Shown one piece after another: positions 8,882 through 17,991 of a stretch of 64,000 nt of DNA (positions are counted from its first letter, which is position 1; every line of letters begins with the position of its first letter). The position numbers and the translations under genes were made by a program. Origin of the DNA: Vibrio sinus (GTDB lineage: Bacteria; Pseudomonadota; Gammaproteobacteria; Enterobacterales; Vibrionaceae); NCBI RefSeq assembly GCF_023634645.1, contig NZ_JAMKMR010000005.1:124001-188000 (forward strand), written 5' to 3'. The notes beneath the pieces are model-generated. The model was given only the letters and a program-made list of their open reading frames with translations, had not been told where the DNA came from and did no database searches.

Positions 8882-11800
8882 CTAAGGTGTCTGGACCCGA
8901 TGAAACATTTTATAAAGTACAGGGACCACAATAAGCGTCAGGACAGTAGCAAACCCTAATCCAAACATAATGGTGACCGCCATGGGTTTAAAGAAGATAT
9001 CTGGAAGTAGGGGGATCATGCCCAATATTGTAGTGATGGCTGCCATACAAACTGGGCGAACCCTGCTGAGAGAAGCATCCACTACCGCATCATAGGCATC
9101 TTTGCCTGAGCGGATCTCTATTTCTATTTGGTCTAATAACACGATGCCATTCTTAAGTAACATGCCGGATAAGCTTAAGAAACCAAGCAGTGCCATAAAG
9201 CCAAATGGCGTGTTCAGCGCCAACAAGCCGATAGTGACACCAATGATCGCTAAAGGTACTGTTAACCAGACAATCACAGGTTCCTTGACGGTTTTGAACA
9301 GCAAGATAGTGATGATGAACATGAATAAGTATCCCATTGGCATGCTAGTAAACAAGCTAGCTTGTGCATCCCTAGAGGACTCGTATTCTCCGCCCCATTC
9401 AAGGCTATACCCCGGCGGTAGTTTTATCGCATCCACCAGTGGTGTTAAGCGTGCTTGCAACGTGGCGGCGGTTTCGTCACTTAGAATGTCCGGGTCTGCC
9501 ATGACAGTGAGCATGCGTTTGCGGTCTTTACGAATGATGAGAGGATCTTCCCAAAAAATGTCATAACCCAAAGCAACTTGTTGTAGGGGTATATAATCGC
9601 TTAGGGCAGGGCTCCAGATATTGATGCTATCAATATTCCTGATATCGACGCGTTCTTCATGAGGCAAACGAGCAATGATGGGCATGAGCGTTGTCCCATC
9701 ACGATATGTACCAATGGTCATACCTGAGAAAGACATGGATAAAAAGTCATCGACGTCTGACTTAGTGATACCGTAACGCCTTGCTTGGCTTTCATTGAAT
9801 TGGGGCTCCAGAACTTTGGTTCGTTCGCGCCAGTCGTGACGTATGTTCGTCGCACCCGGATCGTTATGCATTATCTCGCTCACCTGTGCCGCGATGGTAC
9901 GCAAAACGGTCGGGTCTGAGCCAATGATTCGCGCTTCGATTTTAGAACCGCTAGAAGGGCCAAGCTGAATCTGTTTTAACTTATAGTCAAGCTCTGGATA
10001 GTTTTTGTCTACATAAGTTCGGAAGTGTTCCATCAGCTTGGGCAGTGATTCAAAGCTATCAACACGAGTAATAATTTCGCCATAAGCAGGATAACTTTTT
10101 TCAGCCGTATAGGTGAGCATGAAGCGCGGTAAGCCTTTCCCTGCGGTTGTGGTGACATGCTCTACGTGTTCTTGCTTGCTAAGCCAAGACTGCAGCTGGC
10201 GAACTTTATCATTGGTTGCGCGAATATCGGTGCCTTCAGGCATCCAAATATCAACGAGGAACATTGGTGTGGTTGAAGAAGGGAAAAAAGCTTGTTTAAT
10301 AAAACCAAAGCCATAGATGCTTGCAGCGAGACCTGCAATCAATACGAAGACGGTTAGCCAAGCTCGTTTCATACAAAACTCTAGGAAGGCTTTATAGGCC
10401 GTAAATGCGAACCCGTTGTATAGTTCACCATCGTCCGATGTCTGTTTTTGTTTCATTCCTTTAAAGAACAAATCGGCGAAAAATGGTGTAAGCGAGATGG
10501 CCGTGAACCAGCTCAACATCAAAGAGATAAGCAGTACGACAAATAACGTGCCGCAATACTCACCTGTTGCATCATCGGAAAGCCCTATCGGTGCAAATGC
10601 GGTGATGGCGATGACGGTTGCACCCAGTAGCGGCCACTTGGTTTGCGTAACAATATCCGTCGCCGCTTGCATACGAGTTCGGCCTTTTTGTGTACCAATG
10701 AGTATGCCTTCGACAATAACAATGGCGTTATCCACCAGCATTCCGAGTGCAATGACGAGAGCACCAAGCGAGATCCTTTGCAAATCGATGGCGAAAAGCT
10801 TCATGAAAATAAAGGTACCGAGTACGGTAAGAAGAAGGATAAGGCCAATAAGTAGGCCGGATCTCAACCCCATAAATAGCAGCAGGACAATAATGACGAT
10901 AGCGACGGCTTGACCTAAACTGACGACAAACCCGCTGACGGACTTTTCAACCTCAGTTGGCTGGCTGTAGATACTTTCAATATCAATGCCTAGAGGTTGC
11001 TGACCCTTTAACTCGGCAAGCCTTTGCTCAACCTTTTTACCGACATCAACAACGTTGACCCCGCTGGCGAAAGAAATACCAACGTTAATGGCAAGCTTCC
11101 CATCGAAGTTGACGATATTATCTGGAACCTCAATATAACCGCGTTTTACGTCAGCCACATCTCTTAGATAAATGAGGCCATCGGTGCCACTGTCGGTGAC
11201 AATCAAATTGCCTAACTGAGAAACGTCTTTAAACTCACCTGTTGGCTGTATACGAATATACTCACTGCCAATTCTGGTCGCGCCTGCGTCACTAACCGCA
11301 TTTTGTGTCGCGAGCAAGTCAAAGACAGTATCTGGAGAAATTCCGAGACTGCTCAATCTCTTCATTGACGTTTCTAGAAACACTTGCTCTTGTTGCGTGC
11401 CGCTAACGGTGACTTTGCCTACGCCATCGACGAGCTCCAACTCTCGTCGTAGATAATCGACATAGTCCAGCAATTCTTTATAGCTATAACCTTCACCAGT
11501 TACCGCAAACAAAACGCCATAAACATCACCAAAATCATCGACAACTTTCGGCTGTTCGACGCCTGGAGGGAGGTAACGTTCTTGATCATTGACTTTTCGG
11601 CGAAGTTCATCCCAAATTTGGGGTAAGTCGTCGGGTCCGTAATTATTCTTCATCGAAACGGTAATTTGGGACAGCCCCCGGCTGGATATTGAATTAACTT
11701 CATCCACGTACGGCAGTTGTTGCACTGCTTTTTCCAACGGGTAGGTGACTTCTTCCTCCACTTGTTGTGGAGTAGCTCCTGGATAGGAGGTGACCACCAT

Positions 11801-11980
11801 GGCGTCTTTTATGGTAAAGGCGGGATCTTCTAGTCGACCTAATCCAAAAAATGCTATCAAGCCACCGACAAGAAAGATCAGCGATATCATCCAGCTTATG
11901 ACTTTGTTTCTGATGAAGTAAGCCGCGACTCCTGTTATGTCCTTATCAGATTGAGGAGTAGTGTTACTATTTTCATTCAT
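8882..11980 (-). CDS. RND efflux pump inner-membrane protein (VexK/TriC-like)
   Basis: This 1032-residue proton-driven drug efflux pump is of the RND superfamily. It has an N-terminal membrane helix (about 30-50), a large periplasmic porter domain, six clustered helices, a second periplasmic domain and the last helices ending near HRVQTP. The proton-relay helix reads GMLVDNAIVIVEG, with Asp-Asn where AcrB has Asp-Asp, a variant common in this branch. It forms an operon with two periplasmic adaptors upstream: its start overlaps the second adaptor by 8 bp. The two-adaptor design is the same as in Pseudomonas TriABC and Vibrio VexIJK. No outer-membrane channel gene is present, so a TolC elsewhere is likely used. 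The substrate is not deducible. Confidence 0.93.
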   Translation of the reverse strand: MNENSNTTPQSDKDITGVAAYFIRNKVISWMISLIFLVGGLIAFFGLGRLEDPAFTIKDAMVVTSYPGATPQQVEEEVTYPLEKAVQQLPYVDEVNSISSRGLSQITVSMKNNYGPDDLPQIWDELRRKVNDQERYLPPGVEQPKVVDDFGDVYGVLFAVTGEGYSYKELLDYVDYLRRELELVDGVGKVTVSGTQQEQVFLETSMKRLSSLGISPDTVFDLLATQNAVSDAGATRIGSEYIRIQPTGEFKDVSQLGNLIVTDSGTDGLIYLRDVADVKRGYIEVPDNIVNFDGKLAINVGISFASGVNVVDVGKKVEQRLAELKGQQPLGIDIESIYSQPTEVEKSVSGFVVSLGQAVAIVIIVLLLFMGLRSGLLIGLILLLTVLGTFIFMKLFAIDLQRISLGALVIALGMLVDNAIVIVEGILIGTQKGRTRMQAATDIVTQTKWPLLGATVIAITAFAPIGLSDDATGEYCGTLFVVLLISLMLSWFTAISLTPFFADLFFKGMKQKQTSDDGELYNGFAFTAYKAFLEFCMKRAWLTVFVLIAGLAASIYGFGFIKQAFFPSSTTPMFLVDIWMPEGTDIRATNDKVRQLQSWLSKQEHVEHVTTTAGKGLPRFMLTYTAEKSYPAYGEIITRVDSFESLPKLMEHFRTYVDKNYPELDYKLKQIQLGPSSGSKIEARIIGSDPTVLRTIAAQVSEIMHNDPGATNIRHDWRERTKVLEPQFNESQARRYGITKSDVDDFLSMSFSGMTIGTYRDGTTLMPIIARLPHEERVDIRNIDSINIWSPALSDYIPLQQVALGYDIFWEDPLIIRKDRKRMLTVMADPDILSDETAATLQARLTPLVDAIKLPPGYSLEWGGEYESSRDAQASLFTSMPMGYLFMFIITILLFKTVKEPVIVWLTVPLAIIGVTIGLLALNTPFGFMALLGFLSLSGMLLKNGIVLLDQIEIEIRSGKDAYDAVVDASLSRVRPVCMAAITTILGMIPLLPDIFFKPMAVTIMFGLGFATVLTLIVVPVLYKMFHRVQTP

Positions 11981-13052
11981 TGGTATCCCTTCCTGGTAAG
12001 ACTTCGACTTTCATCCCGTCGCGAAGTTTGTTAATGCCTGCGGTGACGACAATATTATTTGAGGTGAGCCCTTCTAAGACTTGGATGTGATGGTTGGTCG
12101 CATTACCTACCATCACTTTTTGTTTAGACACTGTGTTGTCGTCATTCAATACCCAAACGAATTTCGTGTTTCTGTCTAAATCGTCTCCGTCAGAATTAAA
12201 AATGGCTTCAATAGGAACGAGCACTGTGGGGCTAAGCTCGAAGTCTGTATTTTCTCTTGAAGCGCGGATCTGCATCGCCATGCCGTCAAGAATGATTTCA
12301 TTCTCTGGCATGGGCATTTGGAAGGTCACGGTGAAGGTTTCTGTTTCAGGGTTTGGTTCGGTAGTGAATTCCTTAATGGTGGCTGGATATTCTTTACCAC
12401 TCGGTGTGCGCACAAAGGCTTTGAGTCTAGAAAGCTTGTCGAATGTCGGTCGATTAGTATATATGCGGTCGGGGACTTGGACTTGAATATCTAGATCAGA
12501 CAAGTTTTGGATATTGAGCACAGGTTGACCAACTTGGATGTTTTCAAATTGTTCAACGTCCACGACGGAAATGACACCATCATAAGGGGCGACGAGCTTG
12601 GTAAAAGAAAGTCGTAGTTTGGCCAACTGGAGATCGGCCAATGCGATCCCCCTTTCGGCCGCAAGCTCATCAAACTGAGATTTTGCAAGCAGGCCTTTCT
12701 TCACTAGTGGCTTAGAACGTTGAAATTGATTGTTAACCACTTTATAGCTGGCAGACGTATTATCCACATCCAGTTGGTAATCGGTTGGGTCTAATATCGC
12801 GAGCACGTCGCCTTTTTTAACTTGATCACCGCCTTTGACGTTAACTTTTATGACCTCTCCAGACACACGAAAGCTTAAGTCCGCTTTGTCGGTGGCATTG
12901 GCCGTAGCGGGGTAATATACCGTGCCTTTGTCAGTACTGTCTTTTAGCTCGGAGACTTTGACTCTGGCCTCTATTTTTTGCTGAGTTGGCGTTTTGTCTC
13001 CACATCCTATGAGGACTAGTGGTGTGAAAAAAAGCAGTATCCATTGCTTCAT
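11973..13052 (-). CDS. RND efflux periplasmic adaptor (membrane fusion lipoprotein), second of two
   Basis: This 359-residue membrane fusion protein links the inner-membrane RND pump to an outer-membrane channel. The signal peptide ends in a lipobox LVLIGC (Cys17), so it is probably a lipoprotein anchored in the inner membrane. The biotinyl-lipoyl half motifs (SFRVSGEVIKVNVKGGDQVKKGD and VAPYDGVISVVDV) flank a short alpha-hairpin (about 80-140). The beta-barrel and membrane-proximal domains follow. It lies 3 bp after the first adaptor and overlaps the pump gene by 8 bp, so the three are translated together. Confidence 0.92.
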   Translation of the reverse strand: MKQWILLFFTPLVLIGCGDKTPTQQKIEARVKVSELKDSTDKGTVYYPATANATDKADLSFRVSGEVIKVNVKGGDQVKKGDVLAILDPTDYQLDVDNTSASYKVVNNQFQRSKPLVKKGLLAKSQFDELAAERGIALADLQLAKLRLSFTKLVAPYDGVISVVDVEQFENIQVGQPVLNIQNLSDLDIQVQVPDRIYTNRPTFDKLSRLKAFVRTPSGKEYPATIKEFTTEPNPETETFTVTFQMPMPENEIILDGMAMQIRASRENTDFELSPTVLVPIEAIFNSDGDDLDRNTKFVWVLNDDNTVSKQKVMVGNATNHHIQVLEGLTSNNIVVTAGINKLRDGMKVEVLPGRDTNE

Positions 13053-13055
13053 TTT

Positions 13056-14096
13056 TTACAATCCTCTTTCTTTAATCCATTCGCGTACTTTGGTGTCAGG
13101 ATTCACCGAGCGGACACCAGAGACAATAATTCTGTCGCCATCATTGAGACCTGAAAGTACCTCTCTCTCTGAGCTAAGTTCAATCACGGATTTTTCTACG
13201 CTTCCATCTTGGTTTACTTTCCAAACACTGATGGCGCCGTTTTCTTCTATCACGGCTTGTTTCGGTATAGGCGTAGCTGTTGCAGATTGAATCACGACAT
13301 TGACGATCCCAGACATACCGGGCAAAACGCCGATATCATTGGGCCTATTCATAACAAGTGTGACTTTATAGGCACCTGTTTTGGGGTCGGCTTGGGTACT
13401 AATTTCTTGAAAGGTGAGAGGGTAAGATTGATCAGGAAAAGCGTCGAACCTCATGGTGAGCTCAGGGTTCTCATCTTCTTTAAATTTCTGCAATAGATAA
13501 TCAGGTAACTGAAAAACGATTTTTAACAGTTGATCGGTTTGGATGTTCATCACCTCTTCTTTTGCTGCAATGAATTGATAACTGTCTGCTGAAACGTATG
13601 AAATTGTGCCGTCGTAAGGGGCGATGAGGTTGGTATAGCTTAGATTCGCTTTTGCTTGTTCTAAATCGGCTTTGGCGGTCTTTAAGTTTGCCGTCGCTTC
13701 GTCAAAATCTTGGTCTGAGACGATTTTGTCATCGTGAAGCTTTTTATATCGTTTGTATTGCACTTCCGCCAATTTGTAACTCGCATTGGCTTTTTTCTCC
13801 AACAATGCATACTCATCTGGATTTAATGCTGCGAGTTTGTCTCCTTTGTGGACTTGTTGTCCTGACTTTACTTGAATGGATTGGACCTCACCAGAGACAC
13901 GAAAGGCTAAGGAAGCTTTATCTCCAGCCTCAGATATGGCTGGGAAGTTTCGGCTAAATTGGCTGTCGCCAACGGACACGGAAAGTAGCTTGGCTGGCCT
14001 TGACTCTGGCTCTGGATTAGGTGGCGATTTTGGTCCACATCCTGAAATGAGAAACATAGCTATAAGTATGGTAAGTCCCTTACCCATATAATTCAT
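13056..14096 (-). CDS. RND efflux periplasmic adaptor (membrane fusion lipoprotein), first of two
   Basis: This 346-residue membrane fusion protein is homologous to the next gene but clearly diverged from it. The lipobox is LISGC (Cys20). Lipoyl half motifs FRVSGEVQSIQVKSGQQVHKGD and LIAPYDGTISYV frame a helical hairpin at about 85-150. It is the first gene of the adaptor-adaptor-pump operon. An in-frame ATG at 14087, three codons in, has a better-placed GGA, so the true start could be there. Two non-identical adaptors suggest a hetero-oligomeric adaptor ring, as shown for TriA/TriB. Confidence 0.92.
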   Translation of the reverse strand: MNYMGKGLTILIAMFLISGCGPKSPPNPEPESRPAKLLSVSVGDSQFSRNFPAISEAGDKASLAFRVSGEVQSIQVKSGQQVHKGDKLAALNPDEYALLEKKANASYKLAEVQYKRYKKLHDDKIVSDQDFDEATANLKTAKADLEQAKANLSYTNLIAPYDGTISYVSADSYQFIAAKEEVMNIQTDQLLKIVFQLPDYLLQKFKEDENPELTMRFDAFPDQSYPLTFQEISTQADPKTGAYKVTLVMNRPNDIGVLPGMSGIVNVVIQSATATPIPKQAVIEENGAISVWKVNQDGSVEKSVIELSSEREVLSGLNDGDRIIVSGVRSVNPDTKVREWIKERGL

Positions 14097-14390
14097 CCAT
14101 AAATTCTTACTGAGTACACTAGGTTATCAGTTTAGCAGATGGAGGACAGTAAATTTTCGGTATAACTGTTATGCTCAATATTCTGATAATAAAGCCACAT
14201 TTGTTGTTTGAATCTTGTTGGTTCTGTGACCAAGGTTACGGCGCTTGATACCTGTGCTATCGCGTTAAGGTATGCTGAGAATAGCTATACTGTAAATAGT
14301 GATGAGCGGTGACATGTCAAGGGGATTCGCATACATTCTATTCTCGGTAATTAGCTCACCGTAAATTTGGATCTGATCAAGGATGATGTT

Positions 14391-15083
14391 ATGAAACAAA
14401 TTATCCAGCTATGTACTTTAATTTGCAGCTGTATTTCCAGCAGTATCTTGGCCTATGAACCACAAATACTGACCACCGAAGAAAGGCCTCCTTTCCACTA
14501 TGTTTCGGACGGTGTTGTGGTAGGAAGTGCGACGCAAACGCTTACCTGTACTCTTGATAAGATTGATGTTCCGTATGTGATTAAGGTGATGCCTTGGCTT
14601 AGAGCGCAGTCAGAAGTAAAGTCAGGTAAAGCATCGGCATTTTTTTCTGCCTCTCAAAGTGATACAAGGGATGAGTACGCTATTTTGTCTAACCCGTTTG
14701 TCAAGCAAAGCTGGAATTGGTATGTACTTAAAGGTTCAACCCTTTTACCTAGCGCATCCAATTTTAAAAGTACCGCTCGCGTAGCAGGTATCTTTGGTGC
14801 TAATGCCAGTAAATGGTTAGAAAAAAATGGCTATAATTTAGTGGATCATAAGCTCGATAATTTGAGTAAGTTAGTGAGATTGGCTGAGTTAAAAAGAGTC
14901 GATGCAATTTTTGGAAGTAGCGTATTATTTGATGACTTTCTTAAGAAAAATAATAAATTAGATCTATTTGATGTTTATGTAGAAAGCGAAAAATCTTGGG
15001 GCATCTATTATTCAAAAGACTATCTATCCAAAAATAAAGGTTTTATGGATGCGTTGAATACTACTCTCGCTTCTTGTCAGTAA
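14391..15083 (+). CDS. Periplasmic solute-binding protein, family 3 (orphan)
   Basis: This 230-residue protein has a signal peptide (MKQIIQLCTLICSCISSSILA). It has the two-lobe family 3 binding-protein layout: an early LTTEERPPFHYVSDGVVVGSA segment, a VMPWLRAQSEVKSGKASAFFSAS segment in lobe 1, and a LVRLAELKRVDAIFGSS segment near the hinge. The start at 14391 was chosen because the signal peptide begins there and AAGGA lies upstream; an earlier Met at 14367 would put eight extra polar residues in front. No ABC permease or ATPase gene is nearby, so it may feed a signalling protein, not a transporter. The ligand is unknown. Confidence 0.82.
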   Translation: MKQIIQLCTLICSCISSSILAYEPQILTTEERPPFHYVSDGVVVGSATQTLTCTLDKIDVPYVIKVMPWLRAQSEVKSGKASAFFSASQSDTRDEYAILSNPFVKQSWNWYVLKGSTLLPSASNFKSTARVAGIFGANASKWLEKNGYNLVDHKLDNLSKLVRLAELKRVDAIFGSSVLFDDFLKKNNKLDLFDVYVESEKSWGIYYSKDYLSKNKGFMDALNTTLASCQ

Positions 15084-15319
15084 CTAGGATATAAACCATT
15101 CACTCTCCTTTGGAGGTATATTTTTCAAGCAAGGCTAAGATGGGTTGACTATGCTTTTAGATAAGTAAGCTCAGCCAATATTCGGCCAATGGCAATCAAT
15201 CAGATAATTCGTATTCAAAGATTCAAATTGTTATGGGTATGCTGAGACAGTAGGTTATGGTGAATAACTGTTTGGCTAAGGTGCATCGGCGTAGACCACA
15301 TAATTGGGACAGAGAGAAT

Positions 15320-15550
15320 ATGGATATTCAAGATTTGATTGGTTCACAGCTCGATAATATGGCCAGTGAAAAGGTGGCCTTTGACACTTTGCATTTTTTA
15401 TACTGGTACCGAATGGCTAATAAGGACACAGTGCTTTCGGTTTCAGAGGCAAACGAATTACTCGCCTCTTCTCAAACAGAGCCATGGTTGGAGTTATCGG
15501 GTGATTATGATTCTAGTCAAAAACTTATTTGGTATTACAAGAAACAGTAG
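15320..15550 (+). CDS. Conserved-looking small hypothetical protein
   Basis: This 76-residue protein starts MDIQDLIGSQLDNMASEKVAF. It is acidic and helical, with no signal peptide or membrane segment. ATG 15320 is preferred over an in-frame ATG at 15257 because AGAGAGA precedes it and the extra residues upstream are basic and unlike a protein start. The last 26 bases overlap the end of the convergent gene on the other strand. No function can be assigned. Confidence 0.55.
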   Translation: MDIQDLIGSQLDNMASEKVAFDTLHFLYWYRMANKDTVLSVSEANELLASSQTEPWLELSGDYDSSQKLIWYYKKQ

Positions 15551-16748
15551 TTAGTGGTGCTTTATCATCGAGTTTTGCACTGGAAACATTTTGGGTGTAA
15601 TTTTTTACAGAGATAGTCATGGGCGATCCTTCTATCGTGGTACTTAACCGATGGCTAAGCTGACCTTCGTTGTTTTCAAGCGTTGTTTCTGATCCAGATG
15701 TCAAATTAACTTGGATAATCTTTCCCGAGCGTTGACATAATTCCTTTCCAAGCTTATTTATAAATCTCCCTCTAATGTCCTCTGTGTTGTGAATCCTTGT
15801 TATTGAGCGGCGTATTGTGATGTTGTCGAGTAACACATAATCGAATTCATCTTTTGGCGATACAGTATAAAGATTGTATTGCTCAGAAAATGTGCTGCTG
15901 CTAGCGTGGCTAGCTATCCAATAAAAATAGGGAAGCTTATCCGTGTGCGTATCATCAACGTACAAAAGCTTGGGATACTCTGTTTGTGGCATCTCGGGAT
16001 AGTCACCATTGAAAATATGACAGTCTAGATTGCCTTCTCGCGTGATCTGGATGACGACGCCTGAAGCGTTGATCACTTCAACCAGTAATATTTCCCATCG
16101 ATATTTGAACACAGCGAAGGACTGGCCATTACTTAATGTAAGCCAATCCAACTCTGCGAGCATTGCACCGCAGCCGTATTGGTCGTACATTCCATGATGA
16201 TTTATCGCATCCAAAAAGTTTTCTTTTTGTGTCCAATTGTCATGTATCAACTCATCTACTTTTATGATTTTCCAGCCATCCAATGTTTGTTGGTTATAAA
16301 CATTCACCAACTGTTGTTTGGTGAGGTTGTCACCATATGAATAATTGCCAATGCTATAGACAAGGTAAAAAGATGAGTCGTTACATTCGACGATAAACCC
16401 TAGGCGTTTGGCTTTTTTGCCTTTGTATATTTGATTATGGTAAGCGCAAGCCAAGGACCAGATGGATGTAAACTCAGTACCAGAAAAGTTATTGATACCA
16501 AGCTCAATTTTATTGTATTGGTAGAGTGGTTTGCTAGCGGAGTAATTAACAAAATCGACTTCATAAATCGTTAATACATCGAGCGTTTCCCTGTTGTGAA
16601 TGCTGGTGAAAATCGCCAACCCTGAGTTTGGGGGTGTGAAGGAAAATGGTGTAAAAGAATCAAATTCAGCACAGTTTTTAGAATTATCAGGGCACGGGTG
16701 GGCCTCAAAGGTCTTGGGTAATTTTTCAGGAGTATTTTCTAAAAACAA
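15525..16748 (-). CDS. Hypothetical protein with a non-ATG start
   Basis: The 407-codon open frame encodes a mostly beta-strand-like, Asn/Ser/Thr-rich acidic protein of unknown function with scattered Cys residues. There is no ATG in the first 180 or so codons and an in-frame TAA lies three codons upstream of the TTG at 16748. The gene therefore starts at TTG or another rare codon, or has lost its original 5' end by a frameshift. The reading frame is otherwise long and uninterrupted, which argues for a real protein. No signal peptide is seen at the TTG start. It converges with the gene at 15320-15550 and overlaps it by 26 bp. Confidence 0.6.
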   Translation of the reverse strand: MFLENTPEKLPKTFEAHPCPDNSKNCAEFDSFTPFSFTPPNSGLAIFTSIHNRETLDVLTIYEVDFVNYSASKPLYQYNKIELGINNFSGTEFTSIWSLACAYHNQIYKGKKAKRLGFIVECNDSSFYLVYSIGNYSYGDNLTKQQLVNVYNQQTLDGWKIIKVDELIHDNWTQKENFLDAINHHGMYDQYGCGAMLAELDWLTLSNGQSFAVFKYRWEILLVEVINASGVVIQITREGNLDCHIFNGDYPEMPQTEYPKLLYVDDTHTDKLPYFYWIASHASSSTFSEQYNLYTVSPKDEFDYVLLDNITIRRSITRIHNTEDIRGRFINKLGKELCQRSGKIIQVNLTSGSETTLENNEGQLSHRLSTTIEGSPMTISVKNYTQNVSSAKLDDKAPLTTVSCNTK

Positions 16749-17050
16749 GGATCTTTACTCGGCTACTATTGTGATTGTTTGCTTTTCTCTTTATATCAAT
16801 CCTTAACTTATGGCTTCCTAACGACCAAATATTAAAGTCGTTAATATAACCTTTCCCCTATTTACATAAAATTCCAAATTCACGCACAATATTCTTGCAC
16901 AAATGCACAGCCACATGAGAAGTACCGTTTGACGTAGGCAAATAGGGAAGTTTAGGCATCGCATCGTTCTGGGTAGTGCCATTGATAGACAATAAGAATT
17001 AATCTATCATCTTTGCAGGCATAATTGATAATAATATCTAGGAGCCTTGC
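16749..17050. other. Intergenic region holding the LysR promoter
   Basis: This 302-bp gap is AT-rich and contains the first copy of the shared 45-bp element (16869-16913). AGGAG precedes the LysR start at 17051. No other gene, RNA or terminator is seen. Confidence 0.6.
16869..16913 (+). promoter_or_regulatory. Copy 1 of a shared 45-bp element, putative LysR operator
   Basis: It begins with AAATTCCAA and ends with TTGCACAAATGCACA, which contains the LysR-type pattern TTGCA-N4-TGCA. Aligned without gaps to 18685-18729, about 28 of 45 positions agree, including both blocks and a central GC. It lies about 140 bp before the LysR start, a normal place for autoregulation. Confidence 0.6.
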
Positions 17051-17947
17051 ATGAATGCACAAGGAATGGATTGGAACGATATTCCGTTTGTACTCGCGGT
17101 GTGTGAGACGGGGACACTTTCAGGCGCTGCAAAAAAGTTGGGGGTCAATCATTCAACGGTTTTCCGCCGAATTGAAGGAGTTGAATCCAAACTGGGCGTT
17201 ACCTTGTTTGAACGTTTGAACAGTGGGTATGTGATGACCCCAGTAGGAGAAATGTTTTTTCATCAAGCATTGTCACTACGAGAGGGTGTTGATCGAATTC
17301 ATCGTGAATTAAGTGGCCAAGATTCAAGATTAGAAGGGACGTTAGTGGTCACGACTACCGACTCTCTATTGTATATTTTTGCAGATGCGTTTATCGGTTT
17401 TCAGGATAAGTACCCAGACGTTGAGTTACGTGTACTGTCAGGGACGAGACACCTTGATTTAGTACAACGAGATGCGGATGTGGCACTTCGCCCCACACTT
17501 TCACCACCAGAGCATTGGGTTGGTCGGAACCTTCTCACTCTTTCTTATGCGACTTACGCAAGCATCGACTATATCGAGAAAATAGCCCAATTAACGCCTG
17601 ATCAATACCGTTGGATTGCGTTAGTCGATAACCTCAATCAGTCTGCAATGAATAAAATGACACAGAAGCTAAAACACAGGGATGCAAAGTGCACCATTAC
17701 CAGTTCGCTAATGGGTGTGTATGAGTTAGCCGTTGCAGGTCTTGGAGTGACGGCATTGCCGTGCTATCTAGGAGATCATTGCAATAGGTTGCAACGTGTA
17801 CATGACGAGATGAGTGAGTTTAATAGTGATCTCTGGTTACTTGCCCACCCAGACATGCGTAGAAGCGCTAAAGTCCATGCGTTTTTTGATTTCATTACAC
17901 CGATAGTGAGAAGTCAGCTAGCGGTCCAGGCACAAAAGCAACATTGA
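17051..17947 (+). CDS. LysR-type transcriptional regulator
   Basis: This 298-residue protein has an N-terminal winged helix-turn-helix (about 8-67; TGTLSGAAKKLGVNHSTVFRRI is the recognition region) and a LysR effector-binding domain from about 95 to 290. AGGAG lies before the ATG. The convergent SDR gene follows after 44 bp and a LysE exporter lies beyond it. The LysR promoter and the SDR/LysE intergenic region carry the same 45-bp element, so this regulator probably controls itself and those two genes. The inducer is unknown. Confidence 0.93.
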   Translation: MNAQGMDWNDIPFVLAVCETGTLSGAAKKLGVNHSTVFRRIEGVESKLGVTLFERLNSGYVMTPVGEMFFHQALSLREGVDRIHRELSGQDSRLEGTLVVTTTDSLLYIFADAFIGFQDKYPDVELRVLSGTRHLDLVQRDADVALRPTLSPPEHWVGRNLLTLSYATYASIDYIEKIAQLTPDQYRWIALVDNLNQSAMNKMTQKLKHRDAKCTITSSLMGVYELAVAGLGVTALPCYLGDHCNRLQRVHDEMSEFNSDLWLLAHPDMRRSAKVHAFFDFITPIVRSQLAVQAQKQH

Positions 17948-17991
17948 GGAAGTGTGACCTTTGTGCCTATCGTACATGTTATGTGGAGGGA

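Noticed and set aside
10416..10913. A 165-codon open frame on the plus strand
   Set aside because: It lies wholly inside the RND pump gene on the other strand, has no ribosome site and a composition typical of an antisense shadow.
14248..14273. Inverted repeat ATACCT-N14-AGGTAT upstream of the efflux operon and a solute-binding gene
   Set aside because: The arms are only 6 bp with no extension, and no regulator gene is adjacent; this can occur by chance.
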